Below are positions 8,076 to 17,200 of a stretch of DNA of 34,116 nt, one piece after another. Location of the stretch: positions 39,693 through 73,808 of the forward strand of contig NZ_NAPS01000001.1 of the NCBI RefSeq assembly GCF_004323185.1, given 5' to 3'. Position 1 is the first letter of the stretch. The number at the start of each line of letters is the position of its first letter. The position numbers and the translations under genes are program-made. Origin of the DNA: Westiellopsis prolifica IICB1 (GTDB lineage Bacteria > Cyanobacteriota > Cyanobacteriia > Cyanobacteriales > Nostocaceae). The notes beneath the pieces were generated by a model. That model was given only the letters and a program-made list of their open reading frames with translations, was not told where the DNA came from and ran no database searches.

Positions 8076-9440
8076 TTAAACACTGACTTTTTTGATTTTC
8101 AAACTTTTCAAATATTCTTCTGGTTTGGCTGGATCAAACTTCACCCCATCAAAGAATTCTTCGACGCCACGTGATGTACTTGTGGGGATATCTGCCGCTG
8201 GTATTCCTGCTTCTTTTGCTGCTTCTTTCCAAATATCTTCGCGGTTGACTTTATCAATTAAGGTTTTGGCTTTTGTTAAGTAATCTTTTGGTAAGAAACC
8301 CCAGCGAATGTTCTCGACAATAAACCACAAATCATGACTCTTGTAGGGGTAAGAAACGTTTCCTTTTCCATCTTTCCAATAGTATGCTGCCATTGATTTA
8401 TCATCTATTTTGCGACCGTCTCCCATGTCATATTTACCTTGGAATGGATCCGCAAGGATATCTGCGGAAAGGTTAAAGTAGTTACGTCCAGACAAAATTG
8501 CCGCTGCTTCTTTGCGGTTTTCAAACTTATCTAACCACTGCTGTGCTTCCATAATCCCTTTGAGTATTGCTTTAGTTGCCTTGGGATTTTTGTCAACCCA
8601 ATCTGCACGCATGGCGAAATATTCTTCGGGGTGATTCTTCCAAATTTCTGCTGTCAATGCAGCCATGAAGCCGATTTTATCTCTGACGAGTCGATTGGGC
8701 CAGGGGTCGCCTGTACTGAAAGCATCCATTGTACCTGTCTTCATGTTGGCGACGGTTTGGGCTGCTGGTACTGTCAACAGTTTGACATCTGCATCTGGGT
8801 CGATACCACCAGCAGCTAACCAATAACGAATCCATAAATCTTGATTGACGTGGGGGAAAGTAAATGCTGCGGTGAAGGGAGTTGATGATTTAAGTTGAGT
8901 AAACAGAGATTTAGCACTAGCGAGTTGTAAACTCACACCTTTTCCGATATGCTTGTTGGCGATCGCAATTCCATTTCCGTGTGTAATTAACTGACACAAC
9001 ACATACATGGGAATTTTTTGATTACCTTTGGTGATTAAACCTTCTGTAATTAAATGTGGCATAGGCATTTGCCATTGACCACCATCAATACCACCACCAG
9101 CAGAACCAATTTCGACGTTATCTCGTGCTGAACCCCAAGAAGCTTGTTTGGAAAGTTCAACGTCAGTCATGCCATATTTCGCAAAGAAGCCTTTTTCTTT
9201 GGCAATAATTAAAGGTGCTGATTCGACAATCGGAATATATCCGAGTTTGACTGCTTTTGTTTCTGGTGCTAACTCCGGACTAATATTAGCGACTGGTTGG
9301 GCTGCTGACTGGGTTTGAGCACTTCCCCCACCTGGTTCCGGTGGATTTCCTAAACAACCTTTGAGAAATACAGCACCCGCAGAAGCAGTAGCTGTAACTA
9401 TAAATTTGCGACGAGAGATTTGATTCAAAAAGTCTGACAT
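8076..9440 (-). CDS. nrtA: Nitrate/nitrite-binding lipoprotein NrtA
   Basis: 454 aa extracytoplasmic solute-binding protein, the usual length. The N-terminus has a twin-arginine motif SRRKF (residues 9-13), a hydrophobic stretch and a lipobox ending in C29 (FLKGC), so it is likely exported by Tat and anchored by lipid. A Ser/Gln/Pro-rich linker follows. The binding domain begins near [20 protein letters not shown] and includes [15 protein letters not shown] and [20 protein letters not shown]. It captures nitrate and nitrite and delivers them to NrtB. AGGAGA lies about seven bases upstream of the ATG. It is the first gene of the cluster, with two NtcA-type boxes upstream. No nitrite reductase gene precedes it. 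Confidence 0.97.
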   Translation of the reverse strand: MSDFLNQISRRKFIVTATASAGAVFLKGCLGNPPEPGGGSAQTQSAAQPVANISPELAPETKAVKLGYIPIVESAPLIIAKEKGFFAKYGMTDVELSKQASWGSARDNVEIGSAGGGIDGGQWQMPMPHLITEGLITKGNQKIPMYVLCQLITHGNGIAIANKHIGKGVSLQLASAKSLFTQLKSSTPFTAAFTFPHVNQDLWIRYWLAAGGIDPDADVKLLTVPAAQTVANMKTGTMDAFSTGDPWPNRLVRDKIGFMAALTAEIWKNHPEEYFAMRADWVDKNPKATKAILKGIMEAQQWLDKFENRKEAAAILSGRNYFNLSADILADPFQGKYDMGDGRKIDDKSMAAYYWKDGKGNVSYPYKSHDLWFIVENIRWGFLPKDYLTKAKTLIDKVNREDIWKEAAKEAGIPAADIPTSTSRGVEEFFDGVKFDPAKPEEYLKSLKIKKVSV

Positions 9441-9490
9441 ATGTATCTCCTTTGAGCGAATTTCTTTTTTTTATTTATGAAAAATTGGTA

Positions 9491-9553
9491 CAGGAAACAG
9501 TTGATGTTTCTTATACAAGGAAAACCGATTTAAAACTATGTATGGTGATTTAC
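9491..9553 (-). promoter_or_regulatory. NtcA-activated promoter of the nrt operon (proximal box)
   Basis: GTA-N8-TAC occurs at 9540-9553 (minus strand GTAAATCACCATAC). On the minus strand, a -10-like TATAAG follows after 24 bases, within an extended TG-TATAAG context. NtcA-class promoters have the box at about -41 and the -10 about 22 bases downstream, so the spacing is close. The leader to the nrtA ATG would be about 55-60 nt. NtcA activates nitrogen genes when ammonium is absent. Confidence 0.65.
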
Positions 9554-9605
9554 TTCAGCCCTTATTGTTCAAAGAAAGGCGACGGAAACCCCTTGTAAAA
9601 ATTTT

Positions 9606-9619
9606 GTATTCGCAAATAC
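9606..9619 (-). promoter_or_regulatory. Second NtcA-type box (distal)
   Basis: GTATTCGCAAATAC is a perfect GTA-N8-TAC palindrome, 66 bp upstream of the proximal box. No well-placed -10 is seen 22 bases downstream on the minus strand. It may be an auxiliary NtcA site or serve a second start. Confidence 0.55.
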
Positions 9620-10160
9620 AGCCGTGTGTATCTTACTGAAACAATCATTAAACAATAATTAAGTCTGATGAAAATAGCTTACAGCTTTTGAAGGCAAAAT
9701 GGTTACTTCTCAAAGCATTTTTCTGAAATAAATATTGGATTATTAAGATAAGTAAAAGTTTATATATGCAGTCGGAACATAGTTTGTGACATGTGGAATA
9801 TTTGATATTTTATGATATTGATAAATCAAAATCTATGTTTAGTTCAATAAATATTAAGTTAACTCGTTAGGAGCGTCATTAATCATTAGTTATGGGTCAT
9901 CCGCTTTCTTGTACCCTGCTCGGAATGATTGGTCATTGGGGTACTAATTAAATACGAATAATTTAGGAATGCCATATCATAGATATTTATCAATGGAATG
10001 TTTGATTTTTCTCTATGCCTACGTCTAGAAAAATATTACAAAATATTAAATTAATTAGTCATTGTGCAGATTATTTGCATCTTGATTGAGGCGAAACCTT
10101 GAGCAGTATTGAGTCGTGAAGAGTTATGGTATTTTCGCAGAGTACAAGTTTAATATAGTG

Positions 10161-10526
10161 ATGGAAACAAAGAAATCGATTTTAACAACTTTAGAAGAGA
10201 TAACTTTTGCTGATTTTCTGAAAGTAGATATTCGAGTGGGTCAAATTATTGAAGTTACAGATAACCTTAAGGCAAAACAACCAGCTTACTTGCTGAGTAT
10301 AGATTTTGGCGAGTTCGGACAAAAGATTAGTTCTGCACAAATTACTCAAAACTATACAAAAGAGGAATTAATAGAAAAGCAGATAATCGCTGTTGTCAAT
10401 TTCCCGGCGAAAAGAGTAGCTGGTATAAAATCCGAAGTATTAGTCTTGGCTGCTGCCTGTAAGACAAATGGCACAATTTTATTAGAACCGAATATTGTTG
10501 TAGAAAATGGCACTCGTATAAGCTAG
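10161..10526 (+). CDS. CsaA-like tRNA-binding domain protein
   Basis: 121 aa from the ATG at 10161. A GTG at 10116 would add 15 residues, but the family starts near ITFADFLKVDIRVG, so the ATG is preferred. The OB-fold shows FLKVDIRVGQIIEV near the N-terminus, AYLLSIDFGEFGQKISSAQIT in the middle and VVNFPAKRVAGIKSEVLVLAA toward the end. This is the pattern of CsaA and of the tRNA-binding C-terminal domain of methionyl-tRNA synthetase. Stand-alone members bind tRNA or act as export-related chaperones. It is a single gene, divergent from nrtA, with no clear functional link to it. The family is secure; the physiological role is not. Confidence 0.88.
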   Translation: METKKSILTTLEEITFADFLKVDIRVGQIIEVTDNLKAKQPAYLLSIDFGEFGQKISSAQITQNYTKEELIEKQIIAVVNFPAKRVAGIKSEVLVLAAACKTNGTILLEPNIVVENGTRIS

Positions 10527-10802
10527 TTTAAATTTTGCACCTGTGCCATTAGACTTCAGCTATGAGCCGCGCAGTTTACTTGCGGACTTGTGGGCGATCG
10601 CCTGATTAGCTTGTGATTCACTAATGATTTCGGATTGCTATATGTAAATATATTAAATATTTTTACTGAAGCTTTACTTTAGATTTTGCTCGATTCAATT
10701 TTAGGAGAGAATAAAAATATAAGTTTTCGAGAGTTCATTATGAGGACTAAAGTCCTTACTACAAACTCTTCAAAGCTATGAGCAGGAAAGGGGGTAAAAC
10801 CT
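10527..10802. other. Intergenic stretch with a small palindromic repeat
   Basis: No gene is evident. At 10742-10769 a palindrome (AGGACTAAAGTCCT followed by TACTACAAAC) occurs that is repeated as an inverted pair at 11418-11469. It belongs to a dispersed repeat family. Confidence 0.5.
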
Positions 10803-10913
10803 ATGTATAATATTCCCATACCTGAAAACATCATTTATTTATTTGTCAAAATCGGCTTGCTAATTTTGGTGTTAAGTTTTTGGTTAGCGATGACTGCAAC
10901 ACCTGCGTACTAG
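10803..10913 (+). CDS. Small single-span membrane protein (36 aa)
   Basis: A 36-codon frame starts at ATG 10803 and ends at TAG 10911-10913. A strong purine-rich ribosome binding site (GAAAGGGGG) lies about eight bases upstream. The peptide starts MYNIPIPENIIYLFVKIG, then has a hydrophobic stretch (about residues 10-29) and ends TATPAY. It looks like a one-helix membrane peptide, similar in size to small photosystem or cytochrome subunits, but I do not recognise it as any of them. It is convergent with the 53-aa gene on the other strand. Conservation in other cyanobacteria would decide whether it is real. Confidence 0.45.
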   Translation: MYNIPIPENIIYLFVKIGLLILVLSFWLAMTATPAY

Positions 10914-10942
10914 TTAGGGACACTTGACCAACTACCAAGATA

Positions 10943-11104
10943 TTAACTAGCATGTGACCAGTCGCTGAGTGCTTCGTATTGCTGATTTTTCTGGCGTTGG
11001 CGTACTGGTTTTAAAGGAGTACCAATATCCACATTGCGAAAAGACTGTTTTCTCTTTGTGGATTTGGGTGCTTTTTTGTTTAACTCAGTTTGTGTAGTTG
11101 TCAT
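10943..11104 (-). CDS. Small basic protein (53 aa), unknown function
   Basis: 53 aa from the ATG at 11104, with AAGGTGAG about six bases upstream as ribosome binding site and a TAA at 10943-10945. The product starts MTTTQTELNKKAPKSTKRKQ and ends QQYEALSDWSHAS. It is highly basic in the first two thirds and has no membrane segment, so it could bind nucleic acid or a partner protein. I do not recognise the family. The good ribosome binding site and lack of repeat content support a real gene. Confidence 0.5.
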   Translation of the reverse strand: MTTTQTELNKKAPKSTKRKQSFRNVDIGTPLKPVRQRQKNQQYEALSDWSHAS

Positions 11105-11481
11105 TGTACTCACCTTGTTTTTTTTGAATAGAACAGTAATTTTAACTAAATAAATCTCAAAATCAATAGTAAATACTCTGCTTAAGTTACCGCATCTGTC
11201 TTAGCTATGGATATTGAGGCGGATTATGGTACTACTGTGTCTGGCAACAGGATTATACCTACAGATGTGGATGAACTTAAAATCTTCATCCTTAATGTAT
11301 ATCATCCGTTCCTGAAGGTCTGTTTCCGGAAAAACGATGAAATAAAGTTGATTTTGTAAGGATAGTAACGTTTTTATGGTAAGTGAGTAAGTCGGTGAAA
11401 ATAAATCAGTTAAGTTCGTAGTGAGGACTTTAGTCCTCAAGAAAGGACTAAAGTCCTTACTACAAACCTTAAAATAATAGA
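11105..11481. other. Intergenic stretch with inverted palindromic repeat
   Basis: No supported gene. A 79-codon open frame here has no ribosome binding site and begins in a repeat. At 11418-11463 two copies of a palindrome face each other (TAGTGAGGACTTTAGTCCT and AGGACTAAAGTCCTTACTA), forming a large hairpin about 20 bp past the pbpC stop. This may help terminate pbpC. Confidence 0.55.
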
Positions 11482-13941
11482 TTATTGGCGATCGCTCTTG
11501 ATCTGAGAATTCACAACAGAAAAGCCTCGACGTTTTGGTGTAGTCTTAGCTAACTCCACTTGAAAAGTGATTCTATCAGTCAGTTCACCACTTTTAACTG
11601 ACAAAGTCCAGCTACCGGGATGTAGATACCAAAACAAAGACTTCGTTGAACTTGTCGTCAGTTTTTCGCCATTCAACCACCACTCTACAGACTCAGATGA
11701 ACTTCCTGCTAGCTTGAACTCTAATTTTTGTTGTCCTTCTTCACCAGGAAACAGCAAAAATAAATCTTCATTGCGAGGAAACAAGATTTTCAGTTTACCA
11801 GAACCAAAGTTAGACTGTGGTTGTTTGGCTAACCAATCATTATATTGACTAGATAAAGTGAAATTATCTTGCTGTTTGTAAGCGCTAATATCTTCTGGAT
11901 AAAAATATTCCTGAACTACAGATGTACAATCTGGTGTTGGTTTTAACCCAGAAATCGCACAAATTGGTAATTCTACTAACCCTTCTGGAACTGGAAAATT
12001 AGCGGGTTGATGGTGTTCATGTAAGTGCAACATAATCCGGTTCCATAGGGGTGCGGCTCCAGTAACGCCGGATACCTGCCGCATCGGCTCACCATTGAAA
12101 TTACCTACCCAGGTAGCGACTGTGTAATCAGCAGTAAAGCCAACAGTCCAGGTATCGCGAAAATTAGAAGAAGTGCCTGTTTTTACAGCTACTGGGAAGG
12201 GTAAATTTAACACCGAGTCTACACCAAAAGCTGTTGCACGGGCATGGTTATCACTGAGCATATCAGTGATTAATTGCCATGTCGTCGGATTTTGGATTAC
12301 TCTGCGAGAAACCGCAGAAGCGTCTATTGATTTAGGAGCCACTGCGTTGCGGAGGTTTCCGAGCCACTGCGTTGCGGGGGTTCCCCCCGTTGTAGCACGT
12401 GGCGTTCCGTTGTAGCACGTGGCGTGATTTTGGATTGAAGAATCGGAAAATGTAGTTAATAATGGCGTACTTTCTCCCATTTTTGCCATTATCAGGTAAG
12501 CTTGAGCTAGTTCCCACAAACTTACTTCGCCACTACCCAAAGTTAAACCAAGTCCATAATATTCTGGGGTTTGATTTAAATGTGCAAATCCTAATTCATG
12601 TAAACGACTTAAAAAACTCTCTACACCAACCTTTTCTAACACTCTCACTGCTGGGACATTCAGAGAATTCGCCAACGCTATTCGTACCCGCACAGGACCG
12701 AGAAAACTTTTGTTGTAATCTGTGGGATTGTAAACTTTTGCACCGGGAATGGCGTAGAATGCAGGAACATCTGCCAAAATAGTATTCGGGCGAATTATAC
12801 CTTTTTCTAAAGCTAATTCATACAAAAAAGGTTTGAGGGTAGAGCCTGGTTGACGTAGCGCCTGTACTCCATCATTACGCCCCAACTTTGTTTCATCAAA
12901 ATAATTTGGTGAACCGACATAGGCTAAAACTTCGCCAGTGCGGTTGTCTATAACTAAAGCAGCTGCGTGGTAAACATTATTCGCAGTCAGGGAAGAAAGT
13001 ACTTGTTGTACCTGTGCTTCGACAAATTGTTGTAAAGACTTATTTATTGTTGTGCGAATAGAGTTTTTGTGATTGGGTGATGGGGTATTTTGCTGACTTG
13101 CTAGCCAAAACAAAAAATGTGGTGCAGCAAAAATTCCTTTTTGGCGCGACTGAAAGACAACTTCTTCATTATATACACGTTGGGCGATCGCATTATCTTT
13201 AATATACCCATCCTCTACCATCCGATTCAGAACATATTTTTGGCGTTGTTTGAGGCGTTCTTGATGTTGCAGTGGGTCAAAATAAGTGGGATTATTAGGA
13301 ATAGCAGCTAAAAGACTAGCTTGAGCCAGGTTCAAATCACTTGCCGATATAGAAAAATAGGTACGAGCAGCAGCTTCCACACCATAAACATTACCGCCCA
13401 TTGGTAAACGATTGATATAACCAGCAAGAATTTCATCTTTACTCATTCCTGCTGCTAATCGCCAAGCTAACCAAACTTCCTGAACTTTACCTGACAGGTT
13501 ACGGGGAGAGTTATCTAGCATCCGTGCAAGTTGCATGGTAATTGTAGAAGCACCGGAAACAATTCTTTTGGTTTGAATAGCATCCTTGACAGCGCGAGCA
13601 ATAGCTTTGAGATCAAGCGCGCCGTGATGATAAAATTGGCGATCTTCAGCAGCTAAGATTGCTTGGATAAATTGAGGAGAAACTTGATCAAGTGGTAGTA
13701 CTGCTGTATGTTCTTGGTCACGGGTGAGGATTGTTCCTAATTGTAATCCATTGCGATCGCTAAATTCTAATGCTAGTTGTGTTTGTAAAATATCATTGGC
13801 ACGGATTGGGACTAAATAGGGTGTTGAGCGGATCAGAAAACAGATAAATAATAAAGTTAGGATGACTTTGCTGGTTTTGCGGTTGAGTTGATGCAAAATT
13901 TTCTGCTTGATGGGGATTAGCAATCTCTTTGCTTTTTTCAT
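11482..13941 (-). CDS. pbpC: Penicillin-binding protein 1C, bifunctional peptidoglycan synthase
   Basis: 819 aa from the ATG at 13941, which has AGAGGA about nine bases upstream. An upstream in-frame TTG is less likely. An N-terminal membrane anchor (VILTLLFICFLI) is followed by a GT51 glycosyltransferase with EDRQFYHHGALD, GASTITMQLARML and INRLPMGGNVYGVEAA. The transpeptidase domain shows the active-site STLK (RQPGSTLKPF), SLN (ANSLNVPAV) and KTG (AVKTGTSS). A C-terminal PBP1C domain ends in a beta-rich region. It polymerises and crosslinks murein at the periplasmic face. It is divergent from the alpha-2-macroglobulin gene, a common pairing. An in-frame dispersed repeat at 12338-12424 adds about 29 residues rich in Thr and Gly just before SRRVIQNPTTWQLI. 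The frame stays open, so the product may still work. Confidence 0.93.
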   Translation of the reverse strand: MKKAKRLLIPIKQKILHQLNRKTSKVILTLLFICFLIRSTPYLVPIRANDILQTQLALEFSDRNGLQLGTILTRDQEHTAVLPLDQVSPQFIQAILAAEDRQFYHHGALDLKAIARAVKDAIQTKRIVSGASTITMQLARMLDNSPRNLSGKVQEVWLAWRLAAGMSKDEILAGYINRLPMGGNVYGVEAAARTYFSISASDLNLAQASLLAAIPNNPTYFDPLQHQERLKQRQKYVLNRMVEDGYIKDNAIAQRVYNEEVVFQSRQKGIFAAPHFLFWLASQQNTPSPNHKNSIRTTINKSLQQFVEAQVQQVLSSLTANNVYHAAALVIDNRTGEVLAYVGSPNYFDETKLGRNDGVQALRQPGSTLKPFLYELALEKGIIRPNTILADVPAFYAIPGAKVYNPTDYNKSFLGPVRVRIALANSLNVPAVRVLEKVGVESFLSRLHELGFAHLNQTPEYYGLGLTLGSGEVSLWELAQAYLIMAKMGESTPLLTTFSDSSIQNHATCYNGTPRATTGGTPATQWLGNLRNAVAPKSIDASAVSRRVIQNPTTWQLITDMLSDNHARATAFGVDSVLNLPFPVAVKTGTSSNFRDTWTVGFTADYTVATWVGNFNGEPMRQVSGVTGAAPLWNRIMLHLHEHHQPANFPVPEGLVELPICAISGLKPTPDCTSVVQEYFYPEDISAYKQQDNFTLSSQYNDWLAKQPQSNFGSGKLKILFPRNEDLFLLFPGEEGQQKLEFKLAGSSSESVEWWLNGEKLTTSSTKSLFWYLHPGSWTLSVKSGELTDRITFQVELAKTTPKRRGFSVVNSQIKSDRQ
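12338..12424. repeat. Palindromic dispersed repeat inserted in pbpC
   Basis: GCCACTGCGTTGCGG occurs twice (12338-12352 and 12363-12377), and GTTGTAGCACGTGGC occurs twice in inverted sense up to 12423. A G/C-rich centre GGGGGTTCCCCCC lies between them. The composition is unlike the surrounding gene. The 87 bp equals 29 codons, so the pbpC frame is preserved. Confidence 0.75.
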
Positions 13942-14266
13942 CAGCCAATCCTCTACCTGGGACAAATTATATTAATTGTTGCGTGGTGATTACAGTTTGT
14001 TCGGGAAATATTTCTAAGTTGTAATAAATATTTTTTTGATTAAACCACAGAGGACGCAGAGGACGCAGAGGAAGAGGAATGGAGACTTATTTGCTAATTG
14101 CTCACCTCTGTTACTTTCTTCTCTGTGTTCTCTGTGTCTCTGCGGTTTATTAATTTTTTAAAACTTGTAGGACTTTCCTGGAACAAACAGTTATCTTAGT
14201 GTATCAATATAAATCATTATTCTGCACTTTGAAGATGGGTATTATCTATCAATCTTTTGCTTATAT
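13942..14266. repeat. Divergent promoter gap with an imperfect inverted repeat
   Basis: This 325-bp gap between divergent pbpC and the macroglobulin gene holds an inverted repeat. The left arm (14041-14075) begins TAAACCACAGAGGACGCAGA and contains GAGGACGCA tandem units. The right arm (14121-14150) ends CTGTGTCTCTGCGGTTTA. This CAGAG-rich repeat is common between cyanobacterial genes. Both promoters must lie here, but no clear boxes were identified. Confidence 0.6.
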
Positions 14267-17200
14267 ATGGGTAGAAAAATTTTTATAAAATTCTTGCTAT
14301 TCCTCACGTTAATCATCACAATAGCAGGGTGTAATATACTTGGTATTAATTCTGGTAAAGAAAGATTACCGGAGGTTGGGGCTTTACCTTTACCGAAGTT
14401 ACCAGAATGGATTGAACAAATTAGTCCAATTGGAGAAGCTGCACCTTTGAATCAAGTTCGGATTCGATTTAAGGAAGCTTTAATTCCGGTTGAGAGTTTG
14501 GATAGTTCTGAACAGCAGAATTTATTACAAAAGTTTGCAATTGAGCCGCGTTTACCGGGACAGTTTCGTTTTTTAACGCCGCGGATGGTAGGATTTCAAG
14601 CTGATAAAGCTTTGCCAAAGGCGACAAGATTTCAAGTTACTCTCAAGGCTGGTTTGGCTGATTTAAAAAATCATCGGTTGGAGAAGGATTTGGTTTGGAG
14701 TTTTAATACAGAGCCGATTAAAATCACTAATTTACCTGGGAAAAATCCGGTGGAAAATTCTGAGATTGAACCGATTGATTTACAACCGAGTTTACAAGTT
14801 ACTTCTAATGTGGAATTGGATTTGGCTTCAGTACAAGAACATGTACATTTAATTCCTGATGGTAAAAATAAAGGTGTGGGTTTAAAAGTTGAATTAGCAA
14901 AGAAGGATAAACCAGGAGAAAATCAAGCTCCTCTAGAAAAATTCGACCCTTCGGCACAGAGTTGGATTTATAATCTTGTACCGCAACAAAGTTTAGAAAA
15001 GGCTAAAAATTACCGTTTAGAATTTGAGCAGGGTATACGTCCAGTTTATGGTAATTTAGCTAGTGATAAACCGTTTGTGAGTAAGGTGAGTACCTATGCA
15101 CCTTTGGCGTTTCAGGGAATTAAGTTTTATGGACAACCAGATGCTGCGGGGGCTTATGGTAGATTTGTGAAAGGTAGTCCGCAGTTAGAGTTTAACAATG
15201 GCTTGGTTGCAGATACGGCGATTGAAAATATTAAAGTTAATCCAGCACCAAAATCAATTGCGCGTTTGCTTCAAGTTAACGATAAAGACAAGATTATTAG
15301 TATCAATCCTTATGCTTTAGAACCAACTACTAGTTATACAATTACGATTGGTGGAAATCTCAAAGACCAATTTGGACAAAGTTTAGGTAAACCAGTTACG
15401 GTTAGATATAATAGTGGAGATTTGGCAGGAGATATTTGGGTTCCTGATGGTTTAAATATTTTTCCTGTGGGTAAAGATTTACAACTCAATATTGCGACGG
15501 TGAATCTTCCTGAAGCAAAGTACAAAGCTGCTTATCGGGTAGTGGAACCGACGGATTTAGTTTATTTCAATTCTGCTTATCCTAAAGGTGATAATAATGA
15601 TTTATTACCGAAAGTTTCTAATTGGCAAAGTTTCAAGGTAGCAAGTAAGAAAAATCAGCCGCTTGAGGTCAATGTTCCTTTGCGAGAAAAGCTAAATTCT
15701 GCTACTGGGATGTTAGCTTATGGAGTACAGGCGCGGACTAATAAATATCAGGAAAATGGTAAGGATGTGTGGCGAGAACACACTACTTATGGATTGGTAC
15801 AGTTAACTAATTTGGGTGTATTTAGTCAGTGGTTTCCTGATGCGGGTTTGATCAGAGTACATCATCTTGCTGATGGTTCGCCTGTGCAAGCTGCTGATAT
15901 TCAAATTTATCCATCAAAGTTAGAGGCGAAATCTCGTCCCCAACCTGTATCTTGTGCTGCGGGTCAAACTGATGAAAATGGAAGTTTGAGGTTAACAAAG
16001 GAAAATTTACAGCAATGTTTTGATGGTCAGCAAAGTTTTGTAAGTCCACCACAGTTGTTAGTAATTGCGCGAGAAAATCAAGATTGGGCGTTTGCACGAA
16101 CTGAAGAATATAGTGGTGCTTATGGTTATGGTATTTATGCAGATTGGAATGATGGGAAACCAGGATCACGGGGAGTGATATTTTCTGATCGACAATTATA
16201 TCAGCCAGGGGAAAAAGCTTGGTTGACTGGTTTTGCTGATTATTTGCAAAATGGTGTTATCCAACAGGATAAGAATGCTGCTTATCAATTAACTCTGATA
16301 AATTCCAATGGACAAAAAACAGATTTAGGTACGAAAACGACGAATGAATTTGGTACTTTTTCTGTTGAATTACCCATCAACAAAACTCAGCCTTTGGGAT
16401 ACTATACAATTCAAGCTCAGGGTAAGAATGGGAAAGAAATTACCGGAGAGTTTCGTGTAGCTGAGTTTAAACCACCAAATTTTAAAGTTGAACTCAATCT
16501 AGATCAAGAATTTGCTTTAATTAATCAGAAGGTAGAAGCGAATGCTACGAGTAATTATTTATTTGGTGCGCCCACAGAAGGAGGAAAAGCCAAATATTTT
16601 GTGACTCGTCAACAAGCTAATTTTATTCCTAAAGGTTGGGAAGAATTTAGTTTTGGTAAACAATGGTTTTGGCCGGAGGAACCTCCATCAGTACCAAGCG
16701 ATGTTCTGCAAACTAATACTCAACTTGATGCTAATGGTAAAACCAGTCAAACAATCATGATCGCGAAAGATTTACCTTACCCCATGACTTACCGGGTGGA
16801 TGTAGAAGTTACAGATGTTTCTAATCTGGCTGTAGCTAATTCTAAAACTTTTACGGCACTGCCGAGCGATCGCCTGATCGGATTAAAAAGTAATTTCGTA
16901 GCGGAAGCGTTTAAAGCTTTCCCCATTGAAGTCATTGTAACCGACCCCACAGGCAAACTTTTATCCGGTCAACGGGTGCGTTTGGAACTCCAACAAATGA
17001 AATACAACAGTGTTACCCAGGTAGTGGAAGGTAGTCGGACGCCAAAAAACCAAGTTGAATATAAAACAGTCGGACAAACAGAAGTTACATCTACAAACAA
17101 TCCCCAATCTGTGAGTTTGACACCAACTGAATCTGGTTCCTACCGGATTCGAGCAAGTTTCAGCGATTGTAGAGACGTTACATGTAACGTCTCCACCGAT

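Larger units (their letters stand above)
9441..10160. other. nrtA upstream region
   Basis: About 720 bp lie between the divergent nrtA and csaA-like genes. The nrtA-proximal 180 bp holds two GTA-N8-TAC boxes and a candidate -10. The remainder (about 9630-10160) is AT-rich without a credible gene. It must also contain the promoter of the plus-strand gene at 10161. Confidence 0.6.

Noticed and set aside
11201-11440. Minus-strand 79-codon frame before pbpC
   Set aside because: It begins inside a dispersed palindrome, has no ribosome binding site and no recognisable domain.
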